From DASYTH01 sp036002505 (GTDB lineage Bacteria > Actinomycetota > Actinomycetes > Mycobacteriales > Pseudonocardiaceae), in assembly GCF_036002505.1 (NCBI RefSeq), contig NZ_DASYTH010000297.1, forward strand, positions 1 to 64,000: a stretch of DNA of 64,000 nucleotides. The letters are read 5' to 3'. This document shows, one piece after another, positions 8,452-16,008 of the stretch. Positions within the stretch are counted from its first letter, which is position 1. Every line of letters starts with the position of its first letter. The notes below the pieces were generated by a model. That model made no database searches and was not told the DNA's origin. It saw only the letters and a list, made by a program, of their open reading frames with translations. The position numbers and the translations under genes were made by a program.

Positions 8452-8528
8452 GCGAGCCCGGGTCCCGTCATCCGGCGGGCACGTTCCCGGGCTCACTTCC
8501 GGCCACCTCCGCAGACCGACCGGCTTCG
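8452..8528 (+). repeat. 3-prime hairpin element, copy 1
   Basis: A 77-bp element that starts two bases after the preceding stop codon. It has a 9-bp stem, GAGCCCGGG (8454-8462) with CCCGGGCTC (8486-8494), and a conserved 34-bp tail. Copy 2 lies at 9166-9243 and keeps the loop and tail while both stem sides differ in a matching way. It probably works as a terminator or structured 3-prime end. Confidence 0.75.
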
Positions 8529-8581
8529 CTGCAGAGGGTACTGGATCGAGCACTGTCGGTCCTCCCGGTTACCGTCCACTC

Positions 8582-9164
8582 GTGACTGAGCGGATCATGG
8601 CGCACGTCGACGAGGCCGGGGCCAATCTCCCCGGCGGGCATCGGCTGTACGTGCTTGCCGCCGTGATCAGCTCACCGTGTGATCACGCTCGCGTGATCGA
8701 TGCGATGACTGCTCTGCAGATTCGGAAACTCCCGCTGCACTTTCATCCCGAAGGTCCGGAGCGCCGGGTGACTATTGCCAAGGCCCTTGCAGATTTGCCG
8801 TTTCACGGCGCGATCGTGCTGGCGACCAGAAGCACGAACACTGGCCAGGAACGGGCTCGAGCTCGCCTGATGGCGGCGTTGCTGCCGCGTCTTGAACATG
8901 TCGAGCGGGTCAGCCAGGTCATCGTGGAGAGCCGAGCCGGCGGCGATCGCCACGACCGTCGGATTCGGGAGCAACTGCGTCGCTCTCGCCTGATCACTGC
9001 AGCGCTCGTGCTGGATCATGCGGGCAAGTCTGAACCGTTGCTCTGGCCTGCCGACTTTTGTAGCTTCCTCCTACGTTGCCGCGCACCACCGCAGCGAACG
9101 CGCACCATGGGATGTCTTCAACCGCAGCCATCCGATTGATGTCATCGAGATTCCCCAGACATGA
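8582..9164 (+). pseudogene. DUF3800-like protein, frameshifted near the 3-prime end
   Basis: The opening MAHVDEAGANLPGGHRLYVL, followed by AAVISS, resembles the start of DUF3800 proteins, which have an RNase H-like fold and a conserved early aspartate. A later DRRIREQ and the motif LWPADF also fit. After LWPADF (about 9058) the frame runs into CSFLLRC and stops at 9139. Removing one T from the TTTT run at 9056-9059 restores ADFVASSYVAAHHRSERAP, then WDVFNRSHPIDVIEIPQT and a stop at 9162-9164. This is what the family C-terminus should look like. It is either a true frameshift or a single-base sequence error. The GTG at 8582 is preferred; an ATG at 8597 is the alternative. The gene lies between two copies of the 77-bp 3-prime element. 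Confidence 0.6.
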
Positions 9165-9165
9165 C

Positions 9166-9243
9166 GCGAGCCGGAGGTCCCGTCATCCGGCGGGCACGTT
9201 CTCCGGCTCACTTCCGGCCGCATCCGCGGATCGACCGGCTTCG
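9166..9243 (+). repeat. 3-prime hairpin element, copy 2
   Basis: Second copy of the element at 8452-8528, again starting right after a stop codon (9162-9164 in the restored frame). The stem is GAGCCGGAG (9168-9176) with CTCCGGCTC (9201-9209). Both sides changed relative to copy 1 while pairing is kept. The loop GTCCCGTCATCCGGCGGGCA and the tail up to CGACCGGCTTCG are nearly identical. Confidence 0.75.
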
Positions 9244-9280
9244 TACGCAACTGTACCGCACCCGTCCGCTGGGGTGCTCG

Positions 9281-10300
9281 TCAATCCTCCTTCTTGGCGC
9301 GGCTGGGGGCGACGCGGGGGGGTTCGTTGGGCATCTTGGGGTAGACGGGGGGCCAGGGGGCGTCCATGAGGCCGGCGGACATGTCGCGGTCGTGGAGGGC
9401 GAGGAGGGGGTCGAGGTTCTGGGGCTTGGTGTACATCTCCGACCAGGGGTTGCCGGCGGCGGCGACGCGGGCGGGGACGGTGGCGAGGGTGAGCTCGCGG
9501 GGGACGATCTGGTCTAGTTCGGACCAGGAGAAGGGGGCGGAGACCTGGGCGTGGCGATTGGCGCGGACGGACCAGGCGCCGAAGACGGTGCGGTGCGGGG
9601 CGTTCTGGTTGTAGTCGATGAAGACGCGGGCGCCGCGTTCTTCTTTCCACCAGGCGGCGGTGATCAGGTCGGGGCGGCGGCGCTCGAGCTCGCGGGCGGC
9701 GGCGACGGCGGCGGAGCGGACCTGGTAAGGGTCCCAGCGGGGTTCGAGGCGGGCGTAGATGTGGATGCCGCGGTTGCCGGTGGTCTTGGGGTAGCTGTCG
9801 ATGCCGAGCTCGTCGAAGAGGGTTTTGGTTTCGACGGCGGCTTCCTGGATCATGCTGAACGTGACGCCGGGGCTGGGGTCGAGGTCCATGCGGAGCTCGT
9901 CGCAGTGCGCAGGGTCGGCGGCGGTGTTCGGCCAGACGTGGAAGCCGAGGCAGCCCATGTTCACCGCCCAGAGCACGTGGGCGAGGTCGACGGCGACGAG
10001 GGCGTCGGAGGTCGTTCCGTTCGGAGTGGACACCACGGTGGTGGTGATCCAGGGGTCGGATTTGGTTGGGGCGACGCGCTTCTGGAAGAACGACGGGCCG
10101 GTGGCGCCGCTGGGGAAGCGTTGCAGCAGCACCGGGCGCCCGCCCATGGCGGCCATCAGCGGCTCGGCGACGGCCAGGTAGTAGCGGGCGAGGTCCAACT
10201 TGGTGTCCCCGCGCTCGGGGAAGAACACGCGGTTCGGGCTGGTGATCCGCACCTGCCGGCCGGCAACTTCGAGCACCTCGGCGTCGTCATCCTTGGCCAC
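9281..10300 (-). CDS. LigD-type DNA polymerase/primase domain protein (NHEJ)
   Basis: Stand-alone polymerase domain (339 residues) of the LigD archaeo-eukaryotic primase family. It fills gaps and adds nucleotides during Ku-dependent end joining. Visible motifs are SPNRVFFPERGDTKLDLARY at the start, DLAHVLWAVNMGCLGFHVWP, the catalytic metal-binding DLDPSP near residue 141, TTGNRGIHIYARLEP, and the DYNQNAPHRTVFGAWSVR block. Ligase and nuclease domains are absent, as in actinobacteria that split LigD into separate genes. GTG start. A methyltransferase gene lies just upstream on the same strand. Confidence 0.9.
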   Translation of the reverse strand: MAKDDDAEVLEVAGRQVRITSPNRVFFPERGDTKLDLARYYLAVAEPLMAAMGGRPVLLQRFPSGATGPSFFQKRVAPTKSDPWITTTVVSTPNGTTSDALVAVDLAHVLWAVNMGCLGFHVWPNTAADPAHCDELRMDLDPSPGVTFSMIQEAAVETKTLFDELGIDSYPKTTGNRGIHIYARLEPRWDPYQVRSAAVAAARELERRRPDLITAAWWKEERGARVFIDYNQNAPHRTVFGAWSVRANRHAQVSAPFSWSELDQIVPRELTLATVPARVAAAGNPWSEMYTKPQNLDPLLALHDRDMSAGLMDAPWPPVYPKMPNEPPRVAPSRAKKED

Positions 10301-10321
10301 CGGACGACCGTACCCGGGTGA

Positions 10322-11134
10322 TCAGGGTTTGCGCGCCACCGCGGCGTAGAAGCCATCATCCTCCGGGTTGACGGCAACGTCCTCGGGGCGTTCCGGGCGC
10401 CATTGCGAGGTGGTCACGAGACCGGGCTCGACCAGTTCGAAGTCGCCGAACAGGGCCATCACCTCGGCGCGGTTGCGGGGGTACACGCCGATGTGACCCT
10501 TACGGGCCAGCTCCCGGACCGCCAGCGTGCGGGCGGTGGCGTAGTCGTCGGTGGTGTGGGTGATCGCCAGGTAGCTGCCGGGTGTGACCGCGTCGCGGTA
10601 GCGGGCGAACACACCGACCGGGTCGCGCTGGGGCGAAAGGTGATGGCCGATGGTGATCGCGAGGATCCCGATCGGCTCGCGGAAGTCCAGCGTGCGGCGG
10701 GTCTGTGGGGCATGCAGCACGATGTCGGGTTCGGTGATGTCAGCCTGGAGGATGACCGCGCGGTCGTTCCCCTCGAGGACGAGCTCGCTGTGCGCGACCG
10801 CCACGGGCTCGTAGTCGACGTACACCACGCGGCACTCGGGGTCGGCCTGCTGGGCGATCTCGTGCACGTTGCCGACGGTGGGGATGCCGGAGCCCAGGTC
10901 GAGGAACTGGCGGATGCCGGACTCGATCAGGAACAGCACCACACGGCGCAGGAACGCCCGGTTCATGATCGCGAAACGGCGCATCTCGGGCTGCGCGGCC
11001 AGCATCTTGTCCACGAGCAGACGGTCGGCCTCCAGGTTGTGGCCGCCGCCGAGGATGTAGTCGTACATCCGCGCCGTGCTGGGCTGGCCGATGTCGACCG
11101 TTTCCGGGATCCAGCCCGTCTGCCCTGTCACCAC
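10322..11134 (-). CDS. S-adenosyl methyltransferase, PF04672 (DUF574) type
   Basis: A 270-residue SAM-dependent methyltransferase of the actinobacterial DUF574 group, whose substrates are mostly unknown. Typical signatures are PSTARMYDYILGGGHNLEAD at the N-terminus, FLDLGSGIPTVGNVHE as SAM motif I, VVYVDYEPVAVAHSE as motif II, and AITIGHHL. It starts at a GTG GTG pair (11134 or 11131) preceded by GAGGTGAG. It ends 21 bases before the LigD polymerase gene on the same strand, so the two may be cotranscribed. Confidence 0.88.
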   Translation of the reverse strand: MVTGQTGWIPETVDIGQPSTARMYDYILGGGHNLEADRLLVDKMLAAQPEMRRFAIMNRAFLRRVVLFLIESGIRQFLDLGSGIPTVGNVHEIAQQADPECRVVYVDYEPVAVAHSELVLEGNDRAVILQADITEPDIVLHAPQTRRTLDFREPIGILAITIGHHLSPQRDPVGVFARYRDAVTPGSYLAITHTTDDYATARTLAVRELARKGHIGVYPRNRAEVMALFGDFELVEPGLVTTSQWRPERPEDVAVNPEDDGFYAAVARKP

Positions 11135-11219
11135 TCACCTCGATCTTCCCCTGGTGGCGGGAACAGTACTGAGCGCATACCGGTAACCGGGATGGGCTTC
11201 ACTCGGATGGCCTAGCCTG

Positions 11220-11235
11220 TAGAACACCTGTTCGA
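11220..11235 (+). promoter_or_regulatory. SOS box (LexA operator)
   Basis: TAGAACACCTGTTCGA matches the actinobacterial LexA consensus TCGAAC-N4-GTTCGA, with the core GAAC-ACCT-GTTC perfectly symmetric. It lies 45 bases before the start of the small gene at 11280, with a possible minus-10 TAGGCT just downstream. DNA-damage control of that gene is the natural inference. The divergent methyltransferase and LigD genes begin about 85 bases away and could share it. Confidence 0.7.
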
Positions 11236-11279
11236 GACTTGGCTAGGCTGGCGCGGTGCATGCTGAGGGAGGGAGCCTG

Positions 11280-11573
11280 GTGATCAAGACTTATCAGCCC
11301 TGGCCGGCGCCGGTGTTGGCGGCGTGTTTCCGGGACCCGGGGGTGTTGCCGGAGATCGACCGGTGGGTGGCGACTCTGCGTGATCAGGGTCGGGTTCCGG
11401 CCGAGGTGGACTTCACCGTTCGGCGGAACGGCGCCACGCTGGTGGGTGTTCTCCGCGACCGGACCGGGGAGCACGAACTGCCGCCCGGCGGCTTCCTCGT
11501 GCTCGGCGGGGGTGGGCTGCGGGTGCTTGACGAGCGCTCGTTCTTCCGGCACTACCGGGATCCGGACGCCTGA
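11280..11573 (+). CDS. small hypothetical protein behind an SOS box
   Basis: A 97-residue protein that I do not recognise. It begins MIKTYQPWPAPVLAACFRDP and later has DFTVRRNGATLVGVLRD, then a glycine run FLVLGGGGLRVL. There is no signal peptide, membrane helix or cysteine. The GTG at 11280 is chosen because GAGGGAGGGA lies 5 bases upstream; the in-frame GTG at 11256 is weaker. The LexA-type box at 11220-11235 suggests induction by DNA damage. Two 21-bp repeat units begin over its stop codon. Confidence 0.6.
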   Translation: MIKTYQPWPAPVLAACFRDPGVLPEIDRWVATLRDQGRVPAEVDFTVRRNGATLVGVLRDRTGEHELPPGGFLVLGGGGLRVLDERSFFRHYRDPDA

Positions 11574-11610
11574 GCGTCGAACTCGGTTGCGTGAGCGTCG
11601 GACTCGCGGG
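11569..11610. repeat. two tandem 21-bp units
   Basis: Units 11569-11589 and 11590-11610 share GTCG-ACTCG in the same register and a period of exactly 21 bp. The unit closely resembles those of the inverted array at 46668-46807 (both contain ACTCGGTTG). No inverted partner is present here. The repeat starts at the stop codon of the preceding gene. The rest of 11611-11860 shows no gene; TAACCCACAGGGGTGAGTAC near 11750 may be part of the next promoter. Confidence 0.6.
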
Positions 11611-11860
11611 AGTTTGATCGTCCTATTGTCACAGTTTCGTCTCGAGTTGGTGATCGACATCCGGTCAGAGGGCCTACCGCGGGGGTCGAAAGGGGTGCGA
11701 CACGCCGGCTACGCAGGGCAGATGTTGTGAGACCCGACCCGGTGAAAGTTAACCCACAGGGGTGAGTACTCTTCGGCAAATCATCGCCGGTTGGTGACTC
11801 CCTGCCAGGTCACCAGCGCCAGCCGTAACCGTTGGGATCGCAGCAGTCCTGGAGGATTTC

Positions 11861-12502
11861 ATGGCCCTCACCCCGTCCCTCGCCAGGAGAGCACTCGCCG
11901 TCGGCGCAGCCGCCACAGTCGCCCTCGTCGCGCTTGCCGTGCCGGCGAGCGCGCACCGAGGGAAGCCGGTTGCCAGCTGCGACAAGGAGACCGGGAAGAC
12001 CACCCTCACGGTCAACCTCGTCGACTACAACCCCAACAAGCCGGGTGACGAGAGCAAGGCCCCGAACACGATCAAGATCATCGATGGCGACCAGGTCCTG
12101 CTGGCCCTCACCCACTTCGGCGGCAAGTACCCGCGTCCCGACACGGACGACAAGAGTTCGTTCGTGTTGCCCGGCGACGTCGAGCACAACTTCACCGTCG
12201 TGGTCACGGCGTGGGACGACGAGGACCTGAAGGACGACGAGTGGTCGTTCACCTGGAAGGACAAGGTCGAGGCCTGCGTCGAGAAGGAGCAGCCGCCGTC
12301 GTCCGTGTCCAGCCCGCCGAGCTCGCCGAGCAGCCCGCCGTCGAGCGCGCCGACCACGACGACGACCGCCCCGGCCGTGGTCGCCTCCACCGCGCTGGCC
12401 GACACCGGCGCGAGCATCGGGTTGCCGCTGGCCATCGGCGCGCTGCTGCTGATCGGTGGCGTGGGCATGTTGATCCTGGTGCGCCGCCGCCGCAAGATCT
12501 GA
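11861..12502 (+). CDS. secreted LAxTG cell-surface protein
   Basis: A 213-residue exported protein likely attached to the cell wall by a class E sortase. It has a signal peptide (about 1-30, ending ASA before HRGKP) and a compact domain of about 110 residues (ASCDKETGKTTLTVNLVDYN and following) whose fold I cannot name. Then comes a Ser/Pro/Thr-rich stalk, the sorting signal LADTG near residue 184, a hydrophobic helix, and a basic tail RRRRKI. GGAGG precedes the ATG. Reader-specific function is unknown; the architecture is clear. Confidence 0.8.
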   Translation: MALTPSLARRALAVGAAATVALVALAVPASAHRGKPVASCDKETGKTTLTVNLVDYNPNKPGDESKAPNTIKIIDGDQVLLALTHFGGKYPRPDTDDKSSFVLPGDVEHNFTVVVTAWDDEDLKDDEWSFTWKDKVEACVEKEQPPSSVSSPPSSPSSPPSSAPTTTTTAPAVVASTALADTGASIGLPLAIGALLLIGGVGMLILVRRRRKI

Positions 12503-12523
12503 TCCCTTCTTAAGGCACCGACC

Positions 12524-12558
12524 GCGCCGCGGGGTGAGCTTCGGCCACTCCGCGGCGC
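12524..12558 (+). terminator. hairpin terminator after the surface protein
   Basis: GCGCCGCGG (12524-12532) pairs perfectly with CCGCGGCGC (12550-12558) 22 bases after the stop codon. There is no T-run, as is usual in high-GC actinobacteria. Confidence 0.6.
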
Positions 12559-12587
12559 TGTCGTGTCCACCGCGTTAGGTTGCAGCC

Positions 12588-13331
12588 GTGCGAAAGAACA
12601 TCCTGATCACCGGGGCGAGCGCGGGGCTCGGCGCGGAGATGGCCCGGCAGTTCGCCGCCCTGGGCCGCAACCTCGCCCTGTGCGCCCGGCGCACCGACCG
12701 GCTCGACCGGTTGCGCGGCGAGCTGACCGCGGCGCACCCGGGCCTCACGGTCGCGGTCCGGCGCCTCGACGTGACAGACCATGACGCGGTCTTCACCGTG
12801 TTCCGGGAGCTCGACGAGGAGCTCGGCGGGCTCGACCGGGTCATCGTGAACGCCGGGATCGGCAAGGGCCAACCGGTCGGCACCGGTCATTTCCCGGCCA
12901 ACCTGCACACGGCGGAGACCAACTTCGTCGCCGCGCTCGCCCAGTGCGAGGCGGCCATGGAGCTGTTCCGCGAGCGCGGCGCCGGCCACCTGGTGGTGAT
13001 CTCCTCGGTGAGCGCCCTGCGCGGGCTGCCGGGCGCCGTGACCACCTACGCCGCGACCAAGGCCGGGGTGTCCGCGCTGGCCGAGGGAATCCGGGCGGAC
13101 ACGCTGCGCACACCGATCCGGGTGAGCGCGATCCTGCCCGGTTACATCCGCTCCGAGATGAACCCTGAGCCGCACGCGCCAATGATCGTCAGCACCGAGA
13201 AGGGTGTTCGGGCGATGGTTCGGGCCATCGAGCGCGAGGTGCCCAGCGCCTGCGTGCCGCCTTGGCCGTGGCGATTGATCGGTGCCGCGATGCGGGTCGC
13301 GCCGCTGCGCTTGATCGCCCGTTTCCTCTAG
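12588..13331 (+). CDS. SDR family NAD(P)-dependent oxidoreductase
   Basis: Classical short-chain dehydrogenase of 247 residues. The N-terminal cofactor motif is TGASAGLG (TGxxxGxG), the structural NAG motif is in VIVNAGIG, the catalytic serine is in VISSVSA, and the YxxxK pair is YAATKAG. The N-terminal RRTDRLDRL suggests NADP(H) preference. It is a cytoplasmic enzyme; the substrate is not evident. The C-terminus has a weakly hydrophobic WPWRLIGAAMRVAPLRLIAR. GTG start. No linked pathway genes are nearby. Confidence 0.85.
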   Translation: MRKNILITGASAGLGAEMARQFAALGRNLALCARRTDRLDRLRGELTAAHPGLTVAVRRLDVTDHDAVFTVFRELDEELGGLDRVIVNAGIGKGQPVGTGHFPANLHTAETNFVAALAQCEAAMELFRERGAGHLVVISSVSALRGLPGAVTTYAATKAGVSALAEGIRADTLRTPIRVSAILPGYIRSEMNPEPHAPMIVSTEKGVRAMVRAIEREVPSACVPPWPWRLIGAAMRVAPLRLIARFL

Positions 13332-13431
13332 GTCACCGGCCGGGGGAGCCCACAACGTGGACTCCACTGTCTATAGTGGACAGTCGCCTTCCGTTGTGCC
13401 GCAATCTGTTCCAATGTGGGTGGAATGGTGA

Positions 13432-13445
13432 TGTAACCGGTTACA
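13432..13445. promoter_or_regulatory. perfect palindrome with LacI-like centre
   Basis: TGTAACCGGTTACA is a perfect 14-bp dyad with the AACCGGTT centre common in LacI-family operators. It lies about 390 bases upstream of the GH6 gene. The regulator is unknown, and it differs from the CebR boxes. Confidence 0.4.
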
Positions 13446-13769
13446 AAGCGCAGGCCAAGGTTTGACCATGAGAGCGTTGTCCGATTAGGCATGCCGGTGC
13501 CGACTAATTCGACGTTCTCCGGAGCTCCCTTTCGCGTCACGGATAGACCCGGTTTCCGATGCTTTAGTGCGACTATTTTCGGTACCGCTGGAGAATCGTG
13601 TGGACCGTGGTTCTACTTCGAGCGTGCTGAGTTGTCGGGACCCCCGGCGGGTGTTGCGGACGTGCCGTGGAGGTCAGCCCGCCCAGCCGTGGTCGAGGCC
13701 GGATCGGGAGGGCGTTTCGAGCCGGCAAAGCCTCTGTACAGGCCGTGTTAACCCAGTTACCATCCGGTC

Positions 13770-13783
13770 TGGGAGCGCTCCCA
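13770..13783. promoter_or_regulatory. CebR-type operator upstream of GH6
   Basis: TGGGAGCGCTCCCA is the exact palindrome bound by CebR, the LacI-family cellobiose-responsive repressor known from actinobacteria. It sits 53-66 bases before the GH6 start codon. Confidence 0.85.
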
Positions 13784-13835
13784 GAAGGGGGCAGCTGACC
13801 GCTGTCCGACATTGGCGTCGAGAGGACGATCCCCG

Positions 13836-15653
13836 ATGAGAATCCCTGCACAGCCACCACCAGACCGGAAACGCCGAGGTCGCGCGTTCGCGGTCGCCGG
13901 CGCGACGGTCGTGCTGGCGGCCGCCACGATCACCTTGGCTAGTACCGGCCCGGCCGGTGCCGCCCCGGCATGTTCGGTGACCTATACGATCCAGAGCGAC
14001 TGGGGTGCCGGGTTCGTCGCGAACCTGCACTTGGCCAACTCGGGTGATGCGACGAGCAGTTGGCGAGTCACCTTCACGTTCCCGGGCAACCAGCAGATCC
14101 AGATGCCGGGCTGGGGCGCGAACTGGTCCCAGACGGGCCAGAGCGTGGCGGCGACGAACATGTCCTGGAACGGTGCCCTCGGCAACGGGGCGTCCACCGA
14201 CTTCGGTTTTCAGGCCGCCTACAGCGGAACCAACGCCAGACCGTCCAATGTCGCGGTGACGTGTACCCCCGCCGGCGGCGGAACGACCACCACGACGCCG
14301 ACCACCACGACCACGACGAGGACCACGACGTCGACCACCACGACGACGTCGACCACCACCTCGTCGACGACGACCACCACCACCGGCCCACCCCCGCCGG
14401 GCAAGGTGGACAACCCGTTCGCGGGCGCCCGGGGCTACGTCAACCCGGACTGGGCCGCCAACGCCAACAGCGTCGCGGGCGGCAACCGGATCTCCAACCA
14501 GTCGACCGCCGTGTGGATGGACCGGATCGCGGCGATCGCCGGCACGACGACGTCCCGCGGCCTGGTCGGTCACCTCGACGAGGCGGTGCGGCAGGCGGGC
14601 AGCAACCCGCTGACGATCCAGATAGTGATCTACGACCTGCCCGGTCGGGACTGCGCGGCGCTGGCTTCCAACGGTGAGCTCGGCCCGACCGACATCGCCC
14701 GGTACGAGCACGACTACGTCGACGTGATCGCGGGCATCATGGCCCGCCCGGCGTACCGCAACCTGCGGATCGTCGCGATCATCGAGCCGGACTCGCTGCC
14801 GAACATGGTCACCAACGCCGACGGGCAGGCGGGCGCGACCCCGCAGTGCGCCACGATGAAGCAGAACGGCAACTACGTCACCGGTGTCGGGTACGCGCTG
14901 CACACGCTGAACGCGGTCGGCAACGTGTACAACTACATCGACGTCGGCCACCACGCCTGGTTGGGCTGGGACTCGAACTTCAACCCGGCCATCGACGAGT
15001 TCAAGCTGGCGGCCACCTCGGCCGGCGCCACCGTCGACGACGTGTGGGGCTTCATCACCAACCTGGCCAACTACGGGGCCACCACCGAGCCGAACTTCAC
15101 GATCAACAGCTCGGTGAACGGCACGTCGGTGCGCCAGGCGCACTGGATCGACTTCAACAACTTTGTCGACGAGCAGTCCTGGGCTGTGGGATTCCGAAAC
15201 GGGCTGATCAGCCGGGGCGGTTTCCGGTCCAACATCGGCATGCTGATCGACACCTCCCGCAACGGGTGGGGCGGCTCCGCCCGTCCGGCCGGTCCCGGCC
15301 CGACCACCAGCGTCGACACGTTCGTCGACGGTGGCCGGATCGACCGCCGCATCCACGCCGGCAACTGGTGCAACCAGGCCGGTGCAGGTCTGGGCGCGCG
15401 GCCGACCGCGGCCCCGGCGGCCGGGATCGACGCCTACGTCTGGGTCAAGCCGCCGGGTGAGTCCGATGGTTCCAGCACGGCGATCCCGAACGACGAGGGC
15501 AAGGGCTTTGACCGGATGTGCGACCCCACGTACACCGGCAACGCGCGCAACGGCAACAGCATGTCCGGCGCGCTGCCCGACTCGCCGCTGGCCGGGCGCT
15601 TCTTCCCGGCGCAGTTCCAGCAGCTGATGCAGAACGCTTTCCCGGCACTGTAA
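13836..15653 (+). CDS. CBM2-GH6 cellulase (cellobiohydrolase/endoglucanase)
   Basis: Secreted cellulase of 605 residues acting on cellulose by inverting hydrolysis. Order: long signal peptide (about 1-43, ending GPAGAA), N-terminal CBM2 (about 45-147, starting ACSVTYTIQSDWGAGF), a Thr/Pro/Ser-rich linker (about 150-195), then GH6. The GH6 active-site stretches are YDLPGRDCAA (about 266-275) and IEPDSLPN (about 316-323, general acid Asp), and VKPPGESDG lies near the end. The last motif and the inserted loops suggest a processive, CbhA/Cel6B-like enzyme, but that is inference. ATG at 13836 with GAGAGGAC upstream. A CebR-type operator lies in its promoter. Confidence 0.93.
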   Translation: MRIPAQPPPDRKRRGRAFAVAGATVVLAAATITLASTGPAGAAPACSVTYTIQSDWGAGFVANLHLANSGDATSSWRVTFTFPGNQQIQMPGWGANWSQTGQSVAATNMSWNGALGNGASTDFGFQAAYSGTNARPSNVAVTCTPAGGGTTTTTPTTTTTTRTTTSTTTTTSTTTSSTTTTTTGPPPPGKVDNPFAGARGYVNPDWAANANSVAGGNRISNQSTAVWMDRIAAIAGTTTSRGLVGHLDEAVRQAGSNPLTIQIVIYDLPGRDCAALASNGELGPTDIARYEHDYVDVIAGIMARPAYRNLRIVAIIEPDSLPNMVTNADGQAGATPQCATMKQNGNYVTGVGYALHTLNAVGNVYNYIDVGHHAWLGWDSNFNPAIDEFKLAATSAGATVDDVWGFITNLANYGATTEPNFTINSSVNGTSVRQAHWIDFNNFVDEQSWAVGFRNGLISRGGFRSNIGMLIDTSRNGWGGSARPAGPGPTTSVDTFVDGGRIDRRIHAGNWCNQAGAGLGARPTAAPAAGIDAYVWVKPPGESDGSSTAIPNDEGKGFDRMCDPTYTGNARNGNSMSGALPDSPLAGRFFPAQFQQLMQNAFPAL

Positions 15654-15670
15654 GGGAAAGTAGTTAGACC

Positions 15671-15713
15671 TGAGGGCCGCCCGCATCATCCCGGAGGGTG
15701 CGGGCGGCCTTCA
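15671..15713 (+). terminator. hairpin terminator after GH6
   Basis: TGAGGGCCGCCCGCA (15671-15685) pairs with TGCGGGCGGCCTTCA (15699-15713), with one wobble, 18 bases after the stop. Confidence 0.65.
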
Positions 15714-15727
15714 GCCTGCCCAGGGCA

Positions 15728-15944
15728 CGGAACACACCTACGCCAAGCCGGAACACACCTACGCGAAGCCGTAACACACCCACGCCAAGCCGTGACACGG
15801 CTACGCGAAGCCGGGACACGCGGTGTGGTGGTGGCGGCCCGGGCGTGTCCCGCTTTCCGGTAGGCATGTTCCGGGTCTGCGTAGGCGTGTTCGGCTTTGG
15901 CGTAGGCATGTTCGGCGTTGACGTAGGTGTGTTCCGCTTTCCGG
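15728..15944. repeat. inverted array of 21-bp units, about 4.5 per arm
   Basis: Left arm: four units of exactly 21 bp (15728-15748, 15749-15769, 15770-15790, 15791-15811) plus a partial one, each built on CG.AACAC.C.ACGC.AAGC. Right arm (about 15844-15944): the reverse-complement pattern, again with a 21-bp period (TAGG..TGTTC). The array lies in the convergent gap between the GH6 and LPMO genes, between two separate hairpin terminators. It shows no coding character. Confidence 0.85.
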
Positions 15945-15954
15945 GGCTGGCAAG

Positions 15955-15992
15955 CCGAAGGCCGCCCTCGCGGTGGCGGGGGCGGCCTTCGG
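15955..15992 (-). terminator. hairpin terminator after the LPMO gene
   Basis: CCGAAGGCCGCC (15955-15966) pairs with GGCGGCCTTCGG (15981-15992). It lies just past the 3-prime end of the minus-strand LPMO gene and belongs to the GAAGGC palindrome family. Confidence 0.65.
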
Positions 15993-16008
15993 GTGGGGCG
16001 AGGCGGGA

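Larger units (their letters stand above)
13332..13835 (+). other. 504-bp regulatory gap upstream of the GH6 gene
   Basis: No gene is supported here. It holds an 18-bp inverted repeat TCCACTGTCTATAGTGGA (13363-13380), a perfect 14-bp palindrome TGTAACCGGTTACA (13432-13445), and the CebR-type operator at 13770-13783. Base composition is clearly less GC-rich than the flanking genes. Confidence 0.7.

Noticed and set aside
8452..9243. Integron cassette with attC sites
   Set aside because: A gene followed by a duplicated hairpin resembles a cassette, but the GTTRRRY and RYYYAAC core sites are missing and there is no integrase.
15728..15944. CRISPR array
   Set aside because: Units are contiguous 21-bp repeats without spacers and are inverted around a centre. 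No cas genes are present.
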